53,466 nucleotides of DNA, from positions 1 through 53,466 of the forward strand of contig JAHHIL010000038.1 of assembly GCA_019358975.1 (NCBI GenBank), given 5' to 3'. Under the pieces are notes generated by a model. That model worked only from the letters and a program-made list of their open reading frames with translations, made no database searches and was not told the origin of the DNA. This document shows, piece by piece, positions 1-8,531 of the stretch (the first letter of the stretch is position 1; each line of letters opens with the position of its first letter). A program made the position numbers and the translations under genes. Source of the DNA: Trichocoleus desertorum ATA4-8-CV12. Its GTDB lineage: Bacteria; Cyanobacteriota; Cyanobacteriia; FACHB-46.

Positions 1-130
1 ACAGAGCTACAAACTGGAAAGCATCTGTAGGTGTCATGACCCTTGAAACGTAGCCAGTGAAGGCTCAGACTGGTCAGCTATCTAAAGTCGAGGCATGAAG
101 CCCCGTTCTTTAGAGCGGGGTGCTGACCTG
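1..130 (+). mobile_element. Right end of an IS200/IS605-type (TnpB) element, partial
   Basis: The segment ends in a GC-rich hairpin at 101-120, with arms CCCCGTTCT and AGAGCGGGG, a TT loop and one G-T wobble. A subterminal hairpin of this kind is characteristic of IS200/IS605 ends, and in TnpB elements this region also encodes the 3' part of the guide (omega) RNA. Immediately after it a methyltransferase coding sequence begins in mid-protein, so the element seems to have inserted into that gene. The transposase lies outside the window, and none of the three frames of bases 1-60 gives a recognisable protein. The exact boundary, somewhere near 121-132, is inferred. Confidence 0.55.
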
Positions 131-367
131 TTATTTACCTACTCTAATCAGCTCTCAACCGAGTTTCACATCCAGGCGATCGCAGAACTTTTACGAGTCG
201 CTCCCGAAGCGCGCATCTTCCCAATTTTAGACATCTCCGGCGCAACCTCCCCTCACCTCCAACCTGTAATGGATCACTTTCAGCAACAAGGCTATCAGCC
301 AGAAATCCAACCCGTTAACTACGAATTCCAAAAAAGAGGCAATCAACTCCTCAAAATCACTACATAA
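130..367 (+). pseudogene. C-terminal remnant of a SAM-dependent methyltransferase-like gene
   Basis: From about base 130 the frame reads like the last ~79 residues of a cyanobacterial class I SAM-dependent methyltransferase-like protein. It has a conserved-looking block AEFHIQAI-like (here STEFHIQAI), then RIFPILDISG, SPHLQPV and a terminal YEFQKRGNQLLKI. The nominal ATG at 95 lies inside the IS605-type hairpin region, so residues encoded by 95-129 are element sequence and not part of the original protein. The N-terminal part with the SAM-binding glycine-rich motif is missing. The gene is most simply read as cut by the insertion at its 5' side. Family assignment comes from memory of the conserved tail only. 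Confidence 0.55.
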
Positions 368-387
368 CCCTTAAAACACCAACCATC

Positions 388-457
388 AACCCCTTCGGAG
401 GGGGTCTGGGGGAAGCGGGCCGTCCCCAGAAGGGGGTTTGGGGGTCTTCCCCCAAGG
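388..457. repeat. Dispersed GC-rich palindromic repeat, copy A
   Basis: This ~69-bp intergenic block is dominated by complementary C5 and G5 runs (AACCCCTTCGGAGGGGGTCT, then GCCGTCCCC, AGGGGGTTTGGGGG and CCCCCAAGG). A closely similar block occurs at 3418-3490. The series of C/G tracts can fold into nested hairpins on either strand. Sequences of this style are common between cyanobacterial genes. The ORF that can be read through it has low complexity and is not believable as a protein. Confidence 0.7.
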
Positions 458-669
458 TTCGGATTCATCAGATGCCAGCAGCAAGCCCACCAATCTGCCA
501 ACTGTCACAATCCAGCCGGGGTTCAACCCTAGGATTACCGTTGCGATCGCTGTGCCAATCCCAGCCAATTGAGGTTCTGGATTAGCCACCACTCTCTGAT
601 TGTCATAAGCAGGATTTACTCAAGCTATAGAACTTCACCAGTTCAACGTGCATCAGCGAGGTAAATCTT

Positions 670-861
670 ATGAACTTCAAGCAAACCGTTCTCAACCTTT
701 TCCCTTGGCTCAAGTCCACCACAGCATCCAACTTAGAGCCACTTACACCCGAATCTGAACCCAACGCTGCGCCCCAGACTCCCGTTACTATGTCCTTCTA
801 CGCTGCCATGCCCAAAACAAGAACGATTCCTGGACGCCGCACTCCCGCAGGTTCTCGTTAG
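670..861 (+). CDS. Small hypothetical protein (63 aa)
   Basis: I do not recognise this gene. The start is supported by a Shine-Dalgarno-like GAGGT seven to eight bases upstream of the ATG. The protein has an amphipathic/hydrophobic N-terminus (FKQTVLNLFPWLK), a Pro/Glu/Thr-rich middle and a basic, Arg-rich tail (KTRTIPGRRTPAGSR). There are no cysteines and no clear signal peptide. It stands alone between a palindromic repeat and ~800 bp of mostly non-coding DNA. It may be a genuine short protein or precursor peptide, but spurious coding is possible. Confidence 0.4.
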   Translation: MNFKQTVLNLFPWLKSTTASNLEPLTPESEPNAAPQTPVTMSFYAAMPKTRTIPGRRTPAGSR

Positions 862-1017
862 GCACTGCCCTTGACGAAAATGTGATTCTTTTGGCGTAGC
901 ATGGGGCGATCGCGCAGTGTCATCAAATCTAGATCACCTTATTGCAACGTGATCACGTCCCTCTGAGAGAACCGCTTCACCGTCTCACTTGTTTGCTCCA
1001 ACGTCTAGATCCTTCAC

Positions 1018-1173
1018 TTAATCCTTTAGGGAGTCCAACAACTCTGTCAAAGCGGAAAAGGTATCTGGATTGCCGATGATCAAATCACCATTCGCATCCA
1101 TTGAGAAGTCTTCGCCAAACTCGAAGCCACTGCGAATGAGAAACAGTACTATATCAACCTTAAAGTCATCCAT
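1018..1173 (-). CDS. Possible 51-aa hypothetical protein
   Basis: A minus-strand ORF starts at an ATG at 1173 and ends at a TAA. Its composition is protein-like: MDDFKVDIVLFLIRSGF, then FGEDFSMDANGDLIIGNP and a helical, Leu-rich end. The acidic/hydrophobic alternation and the absence of low complexity make it look more real than a chance ORF. No good ribosome-binding site is visible. I recognise no family. It could be a small gene or the remnant of a longer one, because the frame is closed upstream by a stop without another start. Confidence 0.35.
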   Translation of the reverse strand: MDDFKVDIVLFLIRSGFEFGEDFSMDANGDLIIGNPDTFSALTELLDSLKD

Positions 1174-1676
1174 GATCTGTAGATGAAAGCCTATACCTGA
1201 ATCTAAGTAAAATTAACAGCTATAGCCACCCATCTATAGGACTAATTCAGCTAACTAAAGCTCTAACCTGCGAGTGTCGTCCTTCCTAGAGTCGGCTTGG
1301 AAGGCTCAGTGCTTGCTGGAGTAGAAATGTTAAATTAGTTACTTTATTTTGTATATTTTTCCAGCAATTTTACAGGAAAGATTGAATCAACTTATTATTC
1401 TACTTCAGGGATTTAGGCTTTTTGAAGCTATCGTAAAATCGCCAATTTCTGCATTTAGGGAACTTTAGAACCTGATATCCTTCAAATCTAAGGGGGCTTG
1501 AGAGCTATGCGTATGCTCGATTAAAGCCACTACTTATTCGTCAGGATGATGGTTCTTAATGGGCAAGCTTGATGTTAATTACAGCATCTACAAGTGTTGG
1601 TAAATAAGCCGATGCCATTAAAGTGAACAGTCTCGCTAGATTGTTTTCACCTTAATCCTCCTCACCTACTTCGGTA
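1174..1676. other. AT-rich intergenic region upstream of the export gene
   Basis: About 500 bp with no convincing ORF. It becomes AT-rich around 1330-1440, which is compatible with promoter or regulatory DNA for the polysaccharide export gene that follows. I see no RNA gene and no clear inverted repeat. Confidence 0.5.
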
Positions 1677-3224
1677 GTGAGCCCAACTCTGAGTGAGTCA
1701 TTTGTGGAGATGTTAATGAATCGCCCAAGCTTAAATTTCCTAACTCGGTGGTATCTGCAAACGGCATTGGGCCGAACTCAGCCGCCAAAAGGCTTTCAGC
1801 GGCAGATTGGAACTGCAAAACAATTGGTGTTATTGGTGCTGGTCGGATTGATTACCCTACCTGCCCCTGGGATGGCGCAGTTTACCCAGGCTGTTCCCAA
1901 TCTACAGCCTAGTGCAGAAACCACAGGAGACGCCGGATACATTCTGGGAGCGGGCGATCGCATTCGAGTCGATTTCTTTGAAGTACCAGAGTACAGCGGT
2001 GAGTTTATTGTCTTGCCGAGCGGTACTGTAAACTTGCCTCAAGTTGGGGCTGTCTCCGTGCAAGGCCAAACCTTGAAGCAAGCTTCTAATAGCATTGGAG
2101 CTAGATTTGCGCCTTATTTAAGACAGCCCCTAGTCACAATTAGTTTGTTGGCTGCTCGCCCGATCAAAGTTGCGATCGCGGGTGAAGTAAATCGTCCTGG
2201 TTCCTACACCACCAAGCCAGACGCTTCAGCTACCGATATTGGCGCAACCTCAGTCACAAGAATGATTGAACTTGCAGGTGGCATTACTCAAGCTGCGGAT
2301 GTGCGTCGAGTGCAAATTCGCCGAGCTAAACCCGGTAGTACTGGGGCTGCTATGCTCAATGTCGATCTGTGGCAACTCCTAAAAACAGGCGATGTCAATC
2401 AGGATGTTGCCTTGCGGGATGGCGATAGTATTTTCATTCCTGCCTCTGAAAGCATCAATTTAGATGAGGCATCTCAGTTAGCCGCTGCTAGTTTCTCCAC
2501 CACTGAAACCCGTCCCCTCAAAGTTGCCATTGTGGGTCAAGTGCAGCGTCCGGGTCCTTATATCATTAGTGGTGCAACCGATAATGAGACTGGCATCAAC
2601 ACCAACAGCCAAGAAAAGATTCCCACTATTACGAAGGCGATCCAGGTAGCAGGGGGCATTACCCAAACGGCAGATATCCGTAACATTGAACTGCGTCGTC
2701 GGACTAATTCAGGACCTGCCCAAGTTACCAAAATTGACTTCTGGCAACTTCTAGCAGGAGGCGACCTACGTCAGGATCTTCCTTTGCAAGATGGCGACAC
2801 GATTGTCATTCCCACTGCTACTACTCTCAGCGCTCAAGAAGCTACAGAATTAGCTGCCGCCAGCTTCTCCCCGGATAAGATCACAGTCAACATTGTGGGT
2901 GAAGTTGTCAAACCAGGGGCCGTGGAAGTACCACCCAATACGCCGTTGAATCAGGCAGTGTTGGCCGCAGGTGGCTTTAATAAGCGCCGCGCTAAGCAAA
3001 GTGCTGTGACTCTCATTCGTCTCAACCCTGATGGCACTGTATCGCAGCGAGTGATTGAGGTTAACCTTGCTCAAGGCTTGAGTGCACAGAATAACCCGCC
3101 CCTACGAAATAACGACACAGTGATCATTGGCAGATCTTCTCTCGCAGGCATCTCAGATACTGTTGGAGATGTTCTTTCACCCCTGAGCGGCTTCTTTGGC
3201 CTCTTTAGATTGCTGGGGCTGTAG
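1677..3224 (+). CDS. Polysaccharide export protein (OPX/Wza-like) with three SLBB domains
   Basis: Predicted outer-membrane or periplasmic component that exports capsule or exopolysaccharide, forming a channel with a Wzc-like inner-membrane partner (compare the gene at 25566). A hydrophobic segment at residues 48-67 ending in PGMAQ suggests a signal sequence. A Poly_export domain follows at about 83-160 (YILGAGDRIRVDFFEV). Three SLBB domains begin near residues 161, 279 and 400, each opening with a G-(E/Q)-V-x-x-PG motif (GEVNRPGSY, GQVQRPGPY, GEVVKPGAV). The nominal GTG at 1677 is less convincing than the ATG at 1716, which has GGAG six bases upstream. There is no lipobox cysteine, unlike E. 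coli Wza. The gene stands apart from, and opposite in strand to, the main polysaccharide cluster. Confidence 0.9.
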   Translation: MSPTLSESFVEMLMNRPSLNFLTRWYLQTALGRTQPPKGFQRQIGTAKQLVLLVLVGLITLPAPGMAQFTQAVPNLQPSAETTGDAGYILGAGDRIRVDFFEVPEYSGEFIVLPSGTVNLPQVGAVSVQGQTLKQASNSIGARFAPYLRQPLVTISLLAARPIKVAIAGEVNRPGSYTTKPDASATDIGATSVTRMIELAGGITQAADVRRVQIRRAKPGSTGAAMLNVDLWQLLKTGDVNQDVALRDGDSIFIPASESINLDEASQLAAASFSTTETRPLKVAIVGQVQRPGPYIISGATDNETGINTNSQEKIPTITKAIQVAGGITQTADIRNIELRRRTNSGPAQVTKIDFWQLLAGGDLRQDLPLQDGDTIVIPTATTLSAQEATELAAASFSPDKITVNIVGEVVKPGAVEVPPNTPLNQAVLAAGGFNKRRAKQSAVTLIRLNPDGTVSQRVIEVNLAQGLSAQNNPPLRNNDTVIIGRSSLAGISDTVGDVLSPLSGFFGLFRLLGL

Positions 3225-3552
3225 ACATTTCTATCCTGAGTCTCCCTTGACCTAGCGATCGCTTGCCATTACGATACAAGAAGTCATACCAACTTTGTCT
3301 TATGCGTACCCAGCAGCGATCGCTACGCCATCCCTCTACCCTACTCCTAGGGCTGGGATTGCTGCTGCGCTTGGCGCGCAAATAATTTTTGAGCTTAATT
3401 TAGTTTTTTTCAAATTTAACCCCCTTCTGGAGGGGGTCTGGGGGACGCAGCCGTCCCTCAGCGGGGGTTTGGGGGCGAGGGCCCCCAAGGCTTTGTTTTA
3501 GAGTTTTAGAACATTTAGCTATCCACTGTCTTAACTTCACCGGAGCTCTCTC
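3225..3552. other. Intergenic region holding palindromic repeat copy B
   Basis: About 330 bp without a credible gene. It contains a HIP1 site, a T-rich stretch near 3400 and the palindromic repeat at 3418-3490. A 68-aa ORF reading through the repeat is low-complexity and rejected. Confidence 0.55.
3418..3490. repeat. Dispersed GC-rich palindromic repeat, copy B
   Basis: This block is nearly identical in layout to 388-457: AACCCCCTTCTGGAGGGGGT, GGGGGA, GCCGTCCC, GGGGGTTTGGGGGC and GCCCCCAAGG in the same order and spacing. The differences are concentrated in the loops, as expected of a repeat whose stems are maintained. Confidence 0.7.
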
Positions 3553-3717
3553 ATGCGACTGCAACAAACATTAAAGGCATTACTGCGACTGTGGGTGGGT
3601 TGTCAGGCTCGGACTGAGTGGCAACCTACATTGCAATCTGACAACCCCAAGCTTTTAATTACCATCGCCACAACACCTCATCCACCTCAGAAATTAAGGA
3701 TTTGTCGATCATGTTGA
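3553..3717 (+). CDS. Leu-rich small upstream ORF overlapping leuA (candidate leader peptide)
   Basis: A 54-residue ORF has a well-placed GGAG seven bases before its ATG. Five of residues 3-13 are leucine ([14 protein letters not shown]). It ends at a TGA lying inside the ATG-T-TGA overlap with the leuA start at 3711, so ribosomes finishing it would sit on the leuA start. A Leu-rich peptide before leuA is what translation-coupled or attenuation control by leucine would need, but I see no obvious terminator/antiterminator pair here. It could also be an ordinary coupled short gene. Confidence 0.4.
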   Translation: MRLQQTLKALLRLWVGCQARTEWQPTLQSDNPKLLITIATTPHPPQKLRICRSC

Positions 3718-5375
3718 AGCAGCCTGCTAACAAATACCGCTCCTTTCCCCCAGTCGCCTTGCGCGATCGCACTTGGCCTGACCACATCATCACCCAACCT
3801 CCTATCTGGCTCAGCACCGACTTGCGCGATGGTAATCAAGCGCTAATCGAGCCGATGAACGGAGAGCAAAAATTACAGATATTCAATTTGCTAGTGCAGA
3901 TTGGCTTCAAAGAAATCGAAGTCGCGTTTCCCTCCGCTTCACAAACTGACTTCGATTTTGTCCGCCACCTGATTGAGCAAGACTTGATTCCCGATAATGT
4001 CACAATTCAAGTTTTGACCCCTGCCCGCGAAGCCTTAATTCGTCGCACTTTTGAGGCTCTACAAGGTGCTAAACAAGCGATCGTGCATCTCTACAACGCC
4101 ACCGCTCCAGTTTTTCGCCGCGTTGTGTTTGGGTTGGATCGCCCCGGTACCATCGACCTCGCAGTCACCGCTGCCCAACTGTTCAACGACCTCGCTGCCA
4201 AGCAACTCAACACCGATTGGCAATTTCAATATTCGCCGGAAGTCTTTACCTCGACAGAGTTAGACTTTGCCAAGGAGATCTGTAATGCGGTGCTAGAAGT
4301 TTGGCAACCCACGCCTGAACGCAAAGCTATCATCAATCTCCCTGCTACGGTGGAAGTCGCAACTCCCAATATCTTTGCCGACCAAGTGGAGTGGATGCAT
4401 CGTCATCTCACCAGGCGAGACAGCGTGATTTTGAGTGTGCATCCTCACAATGACCGAGGCTGTGCGATCGCGGCAGCAGAACTGGCTCAAATGGCAGGGG
4501 CCGATCGCGTGGAAGGCTGTCTATTTGGCAATGGCGAGCGCACAGGCAATGTAGATTTGGTCACATTGGCGCTTAATCTCTACACCCAAGGCGTTGACCC
4601 AAGTTTAGATTTCTCCCAGATTAATCAAGTCGCCAGATTAGTAGAAGACTGTACGCAACTTCCGATCCATCCCCGCCATCCCTATGTGGGCGATCTCGTC
4701 TTCACTGCCTTCTCCGGATCTCATCAGGATGCGATCAAAAAAGGATTCGCCGCCCAATCACCAGATGACATTTGGGAAGTGCCATATCTCCCTCTTGATC
4801 CTGCTGATGTTGGACGCACTTACGAATCTGTGATTCGGGTCAATAGTCAGTCGGGGAAAGGTGGTATCGCATTTTTGCTGGAGCGCGACTACAACTTAGT
4901 GTTATCTCGGCGCTTACAGATCGAGTTCAGTCGCATTGTGCAGCAAGCTGTCGATACCCACGGTCAGGAGATGGCCGCAGCAGACCTCTGGAAACTGTTT
5001 GAGCAAGAATATTTACAAGCAGTCTCATCCTGCAAATACCTCTCTCATCACCTCACAGAAGTGGATTCACAGCAGTTGATCAGCGTGACACTGGAGATAG
5101 AGGGCCAACCCGTAACGCTGCAAGGAACAGGCAATGGCCCGATTGATGCTTTCTTGCAAGCCTTGAACCTAGACATCCGAGTTGATCATTACGAAGAGCA
5201 CTCCCTCAACCAAGGCAGTGATGCGGCGGCGATCGCCTATGTAGAAGTCACCAGCGATCGCATCTCCGGTTCGTTGCATGGCGTTGGTATTCACCCCAAT
5301 ATCGTCACCGCATCTTTGTTAGCCATTCTCAGCGGCGTGAATCGGATACTGACCCTTACTAAAACTAAGGTTTAG
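3711..5375 (+). CDS. leuA: 2-isopropylmalate synthase (type II-like)
   Basis: Catalyses condensation of acetyl-CoA with 2-oxoisovalerate, the first committed step of leucine synthesis, in the cytoplasm. Visible HMGL-like TIM-barrel motifs (residue numbers counted from an upstream in-frame TTG at 3702): STDLRDGNQ at residues 38-46 (metal-binding Asp), HPHND near 246 (metal-binding histidines) and GNGERTGN soon after. The C-terminal ~130 residues match the LeuA dimerisation/leucine-feedback domain. The length (~555 aa) and the N-terminal [16 protein letters not shown] block fit the longer type II LeuA subfamily. The ATG at 3711 is preferred because AAGGA lies ten bases upstream of it but directly against the TTG at 3702. 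It overlaps the Leu-rich small ORF by seven bases. It converges with the ABC pseudogene, ending 13 bp away. Confidence 0.92.
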   Translation: MLKQPANKYRSFPPVALRDRTWPDHIITQPPIWLSTDLRDGNQALIEPMNGEQKLQIFNLLVQIGFKEIEVAFPSASQTDFDFVRHLIEQDLIPDNVTIQVLTPAREALIRRTFEALQGAKQAIVHLYNATAPVFRRVVFGLDRPGTIDLAVTAAQLFNDLAAKQLNTDWQFQYSPEVFTSTELDFAKEICNAVLEVWQPTPERKAIINLPATVEVATPNIFADQVEWMHRHLTRRDSVILSVHPHNDRGCAIAAAELAQMAGADRVEGCLFGNGERTGNVDLVTLALNLYTQGVDPSLDFSQINQVARLVEDCTQLPIHPRHPYVGDLVFTAFSGSHQDAIKKGFAAQSPDDIWEVPYLPLDPADVGRTYESVIRVNSQSGKGGIAFLLERDYNLVLSRRLQIEFSRIVQQAVDTHGQEMAAADLWKLFEQEYLQAVSSCKYLSHHLTEVDSQQLISVTLEIEGQPVTLQGTGNGPIDAFLQALNLDIRVDHYEEHSLNQGSDAAAIAYVEVTSDRISGSLHGVGIHPNIVTASLLAILSGVNRILTLTKTKV

Positions 5376-5388
5376 CTTGCAGGCATTC

Positions 5389-7179
5389 TCAAAACTGAGC
5401 ATTGCGATATTGCAGACGATACAACTTAGCGAACAGGCGATCGCGCTTGAGCAATTCTGCCATCGTTCCCTGCTCCGTCACTTGTCCATCTTCGATCACA
5501 ATAATCTGATCCGCTTGCTCAATTGTAGACAGGCGATGGGCAATCACAATCAAGGTGCAACGCTGGCTGAGAGCATTGATGGCTTCCTGGATGAGATGCT
5601 CGGAGGTACTGTCTAAGGCATTGGTCGCTTCATCCAGAATCAAGATTTCAGGGTTGCGAATAATCGCGCGGGCTAAGGCGAGGCGTTGTCTTTGTCCTCC
5701 CGACAACCGCACTCCCTGATCACCCACTTGGGTCTGATATCCCTGCGGGAGCTGGCTAATAAAGTCATGGGCATTGGCTTGTTTCACAACAGCGATCACT
5801 TCCGCTTCCGTAGCTCCAGGCCGACCATAGGCAATGTTCTCGTAAATTGTGGTGCTAAAAATATGCACGCTCTGACTTACAACGGCAATGCGATCGCGCT
5901 AGTCGGCTAGATTGAGCTGTGGCAAAGGCTGACCGTCGATCTCAATTTCGCCACTAGTCGGGTCATAGAAGCGACAAATCAAACTGATCAGAGTGGATTT
6001 ACCCGCTCCCGAAGGCCCTACGATCGCCGTAATTTTGCCTTTGGGAATACAGATAGAAATATTTTGCAGTGCTGTCTTTTCACCCGCGCCATAACAAAAA
6101 TCTACGGCTCGAAACGCGATCGCCTGTTGCAATCCTGTAAAACGAGTTTTGCCAAAGCGGATATACGGTTTATCACTGCGATCGAGCAGGGACATGACAT
6201 CATCGATCGCAGTAGTGAGCGACATCAAATTAACTCGCGCTCCATCTACATGCCGCACCTAGGGTTGCAGCCGATAGAGCATAAACACAAAGGTCAGCAA
6301 GGTGGGCAGATTCACTTGTTGCTGCAAAGCGATCACCAGGATGCCAGCCAGCAATCCCGTAGAGAGAACTTCGGAGAGGGGATACACTGCCCCAGAGATG
6401 CGATCGAGTTCCATAAAGGAGTGGCAAACTTGCTGAGAGGCTTGATCAAATCGCGCCTGTTCATCAGATTCGCGACCAAACTCCCGAATCACCCGCATCC
6501 CTAGCAATCCTTCCCAAACCCGTTGCACAAAGACGGCATTTGCTTTTTCGGCTTGCTTGCCCAACTGTTTGACCCGACGAGTCATGAATTGAATCATGCT
6601 AGAAATCAGTAGCATGACCGCTGCTACCGAAAGCGTAAGCTTCCACGAAATTAGCAGCAGCAAAATTGCGAACACAACCACTGTGCAGCTACTAATAATC
6701 AGGCCAACTAGCACTGATAGGGCTTGACTCGTTCGCCATGTTTCGTTGTCTAAAGTACTAAGAAACTTACCCGATGGATAACGTTCTAAAAAGCTATAGC
6801 CAACAGTGAGTAACTGCTTAAAAATTCCAGAACGTAATCGATAGCTAATTTGCCAATTCAGCCAGGAAAACAGTAGGGTATTACCGTATAACAAAGCATT
6901 TTTGAGTAAAACGCTACCGAAAATGAAGCCAGCAGTAATGGGTAAACGATTTTGAGCAGGAATTTGAACAAAAATTCGATCAAAAAAAGCAATTAATGCA
7001 TTACTTTGAGCAGCCTGAGCCGTACTAGAATCAAAACTTTGTAGTAAAGGAATAAATAAACTGATTCCTAACCCTTCCGAGAGAGAAGCTAAAATTCCCA
7101 AAGCTATGATGACTGGAATTGCTCAAGGATATAACCTCAATAAAGGCCACAGTTTTTTGATTGCTTTTGCTTCTTTCAT
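5389..7179 (-). pseudogene. ABC exporter (MsbA/HepA type) broken by three in-frame stop codons
   Basis: Read from an ATG at 7179, a single frame encodes a ~596-residue half-size ABC exporter. It has an N-terminal membrane domain (about 7100-6260), then Walker A GPSGAGKST near 6000, signature LSGGQRQRLALARA, Walker B ILILDEATNALD and the H-loop AHRLS. Three stops interrupt the frame without any frameshift: TGA at 7123-7125 (after RLYP), TAG at 6259-6261 (after YRLQP) and TAG at 5888-5890 (after NLAD). Each is explained by one transition from the residue expected in homologues (W, Q, W). It is the last gene of the polysaccharide cluster and was probably a second polysaccharide exporter. Simple pseudogenisation is the default reading; the domains otherwise look well preserved, so the loss may be recent. 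Confidence 0.85.
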
Positions 7180-7201
7180 GAATTCCTATTTTGCTAAATA
7201 G

Positions 7202-8374
7202 CTAATGCAAAATCAGCAATTTTTGCGGATTGTTTGATTTAGTAGAAGTAAGCTGATGACAGATTTTCATCGCTTTTTCCCAGCGCCATAGAAGTACCCA
7301 ATCATAAGGCTTCAAAATCCGACGAGAACGCTGTTTTTCCTGATCGTTGACTTCTTCAATGGTTAAGGAGGGGGGCTTCAGCCTAAAGCGCTGTCTAAAT
7401 TCTACCCAGGAGCGGTGGTCAGACCAAATTAAAGAGGTGATAGGCTTGGTGGCAATTTTTAATAAGCAAGTTAAAATCATTGGATATAAACCGGGGCGTA
7501 GCAGCAAGCTAGGATCATCTTTGAGGGTGAGATAAAGCCATTGCAAAGTGCTCCAGTGTGTTCCGGATTGATAGCTTTTGCCCATTAAATAGTGATAGAA
7601 ACAACCTCTAGACCAGCGATAAATAGTTTTTGGGATTTCTGGATGGCGAGCTTGCACTTCCACCATAACTAACTGATAGGACTTAGCCATTGCTTTCGAG
7701 TTGCTAGCCATGCTACCCAGTAACTGACGATAGCCCACTAAAAACTCAGGTACCACGCGAAATTCATAAGCATCAGCAATGCGTAAATACAGTTCCCAAT
7801 CTTCACAACCTTGAGCATTTTGCGCTCGTAATTCTGGGTTGAATCCTCCCACTCGCTCAATACAAGTGCGACGAATTAGAGTATTGCTAGCGTTGTCTAA
7901 AAAGTTAAAATAAACCAAGATGGGATAAATATCTCCTTCTGGTTTGTAAGCCCGATTATGCTTATATTCACCAATGATTGATCCTGATTCATCAATATGC
8001 ACCGACCAGGTATAAACCAGACCTACTTCAGGCCCCGATCGCAACATACATTGCACTTGTTTTTCTAGCTTTTGGGGATACCAAATATCATCGGCATCGA
8101 TGGGAGCAATGTATTCTCCCTGAGCATGGGCGATCGCTAGGTTTCGAGCCGCTGCCACGCCAGCATTTTTTTGCCTAAATAGCTGCACACGCGGATCTTT
8201 CTGCACAAAGGATTCGACAATTTCGGCAGTCCGATCTTTTGAACCATCATCTACGACCAAAACTTCAATATTTTGATACGTTTGTGACAGCACAGATTCC
8301 AAAGCTGGGCCGATATAAAGTTCAGTATTGTAAGCAGGGATAATCACCGAAACGAGAGGAAACTGAGAACTCAT
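7202..8374 (-). CDS. Glycosyltransferase family 2
   Basis: Predicted cytoplasmic inverting glycosyltransferase with a GT-A fold, adding a sugar to the lipid-linked repeat unit. The N-terminus shows VSVIIPAYN (residues 8-16), VLVVDDGS, the donor-binding block and the DADD metal-binding motif (PIDADDIWYP). A further segment GGFNPELRAQ...CEDWELYLRIA is typical of the acceptor-side ED motif with the catalytic base. The C-terminal ~130 residues are basic and aromatic, without a recognised domain. AGGA six bases upstream supports the ATG. It lies just upstream, in transcription order, of the broken ABC exporter. Donor and acceptor cannot be deduced. Confidence 0.88.
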   Translation of the reverse strand: MSSQFPLVSVIIPAYNTELYIGPALESVLSQTYQNIEVLVVDDGSKDRTAEIVESFVQKDPRVQLFRQKNAGVAAARNLAIAHAQGEYIAPIDADDIWYPQKLEKQVQCMLRSGPEVGLVYTWSVHIDESGSIIGEYKHNRAYKPEGDIYPILVYFNFLDNASNTLIRRTCIERVGGFNPELRAQNAQGCEDWELYLRIADAYEFRVVPEFLVGYRQLLGSMASNSKAMAKSYQLVMVEVQARHPEIPKTIYRWSRGCFYHYLMGKSYQSGTHWSTLQWLYLTLKDDPSLLLRPGLYPMILTCLLKIATKPITSLIWSDHRSWVEFRQRFRLKPPSLTIEEVNDQEKQRSRRILKPYDWVLLWRWEKAMKICHQLTSTKSNNPQKLLILH

Positions 8375-8531
8375 GAGTTATCCTGAAGTGCTAAATGAAC
8401 TGAAGTCAGAGCCAAAGGCTTTGAAGATAAATGCACAAAGCTTCCCCATATCCTCTATAAAGAGAGGTCTAGTGGAGGTGAAGACCCGATTCTAAGGCAG
8501 TATCTTAATTCGATTTCGGGAATAGCGAGGG

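Noticed and set aside
386-592. Minus-strand 68-aa ORF
   Set aside because: It runs through the palindromic C/G-tract repeat and ends in low-complexity Pro/Gly sequence; no ribosome-binding site or recognisable domain.
3295-3501. Plus-strand 68-aa ORF
   Set aside because: It is read through repeat copy B and begins with a non-ATG codon; the sequence is low-complexity.
5686-6504. Plus-strand ORFs opposite the ABC exporter pseudogene
   Set aside because: They are antisense frames of well-conserved exporter coding sequence and have no family features.
5389-7179. Stop-codon reassignment or programmed readthrough in the ABC gene
   Set aside because: All other genes here use TAA, TAG and TGA as normal stops, and the three interruptions involve two different stop codons with no shared context, so pseudogenisation is simpler.
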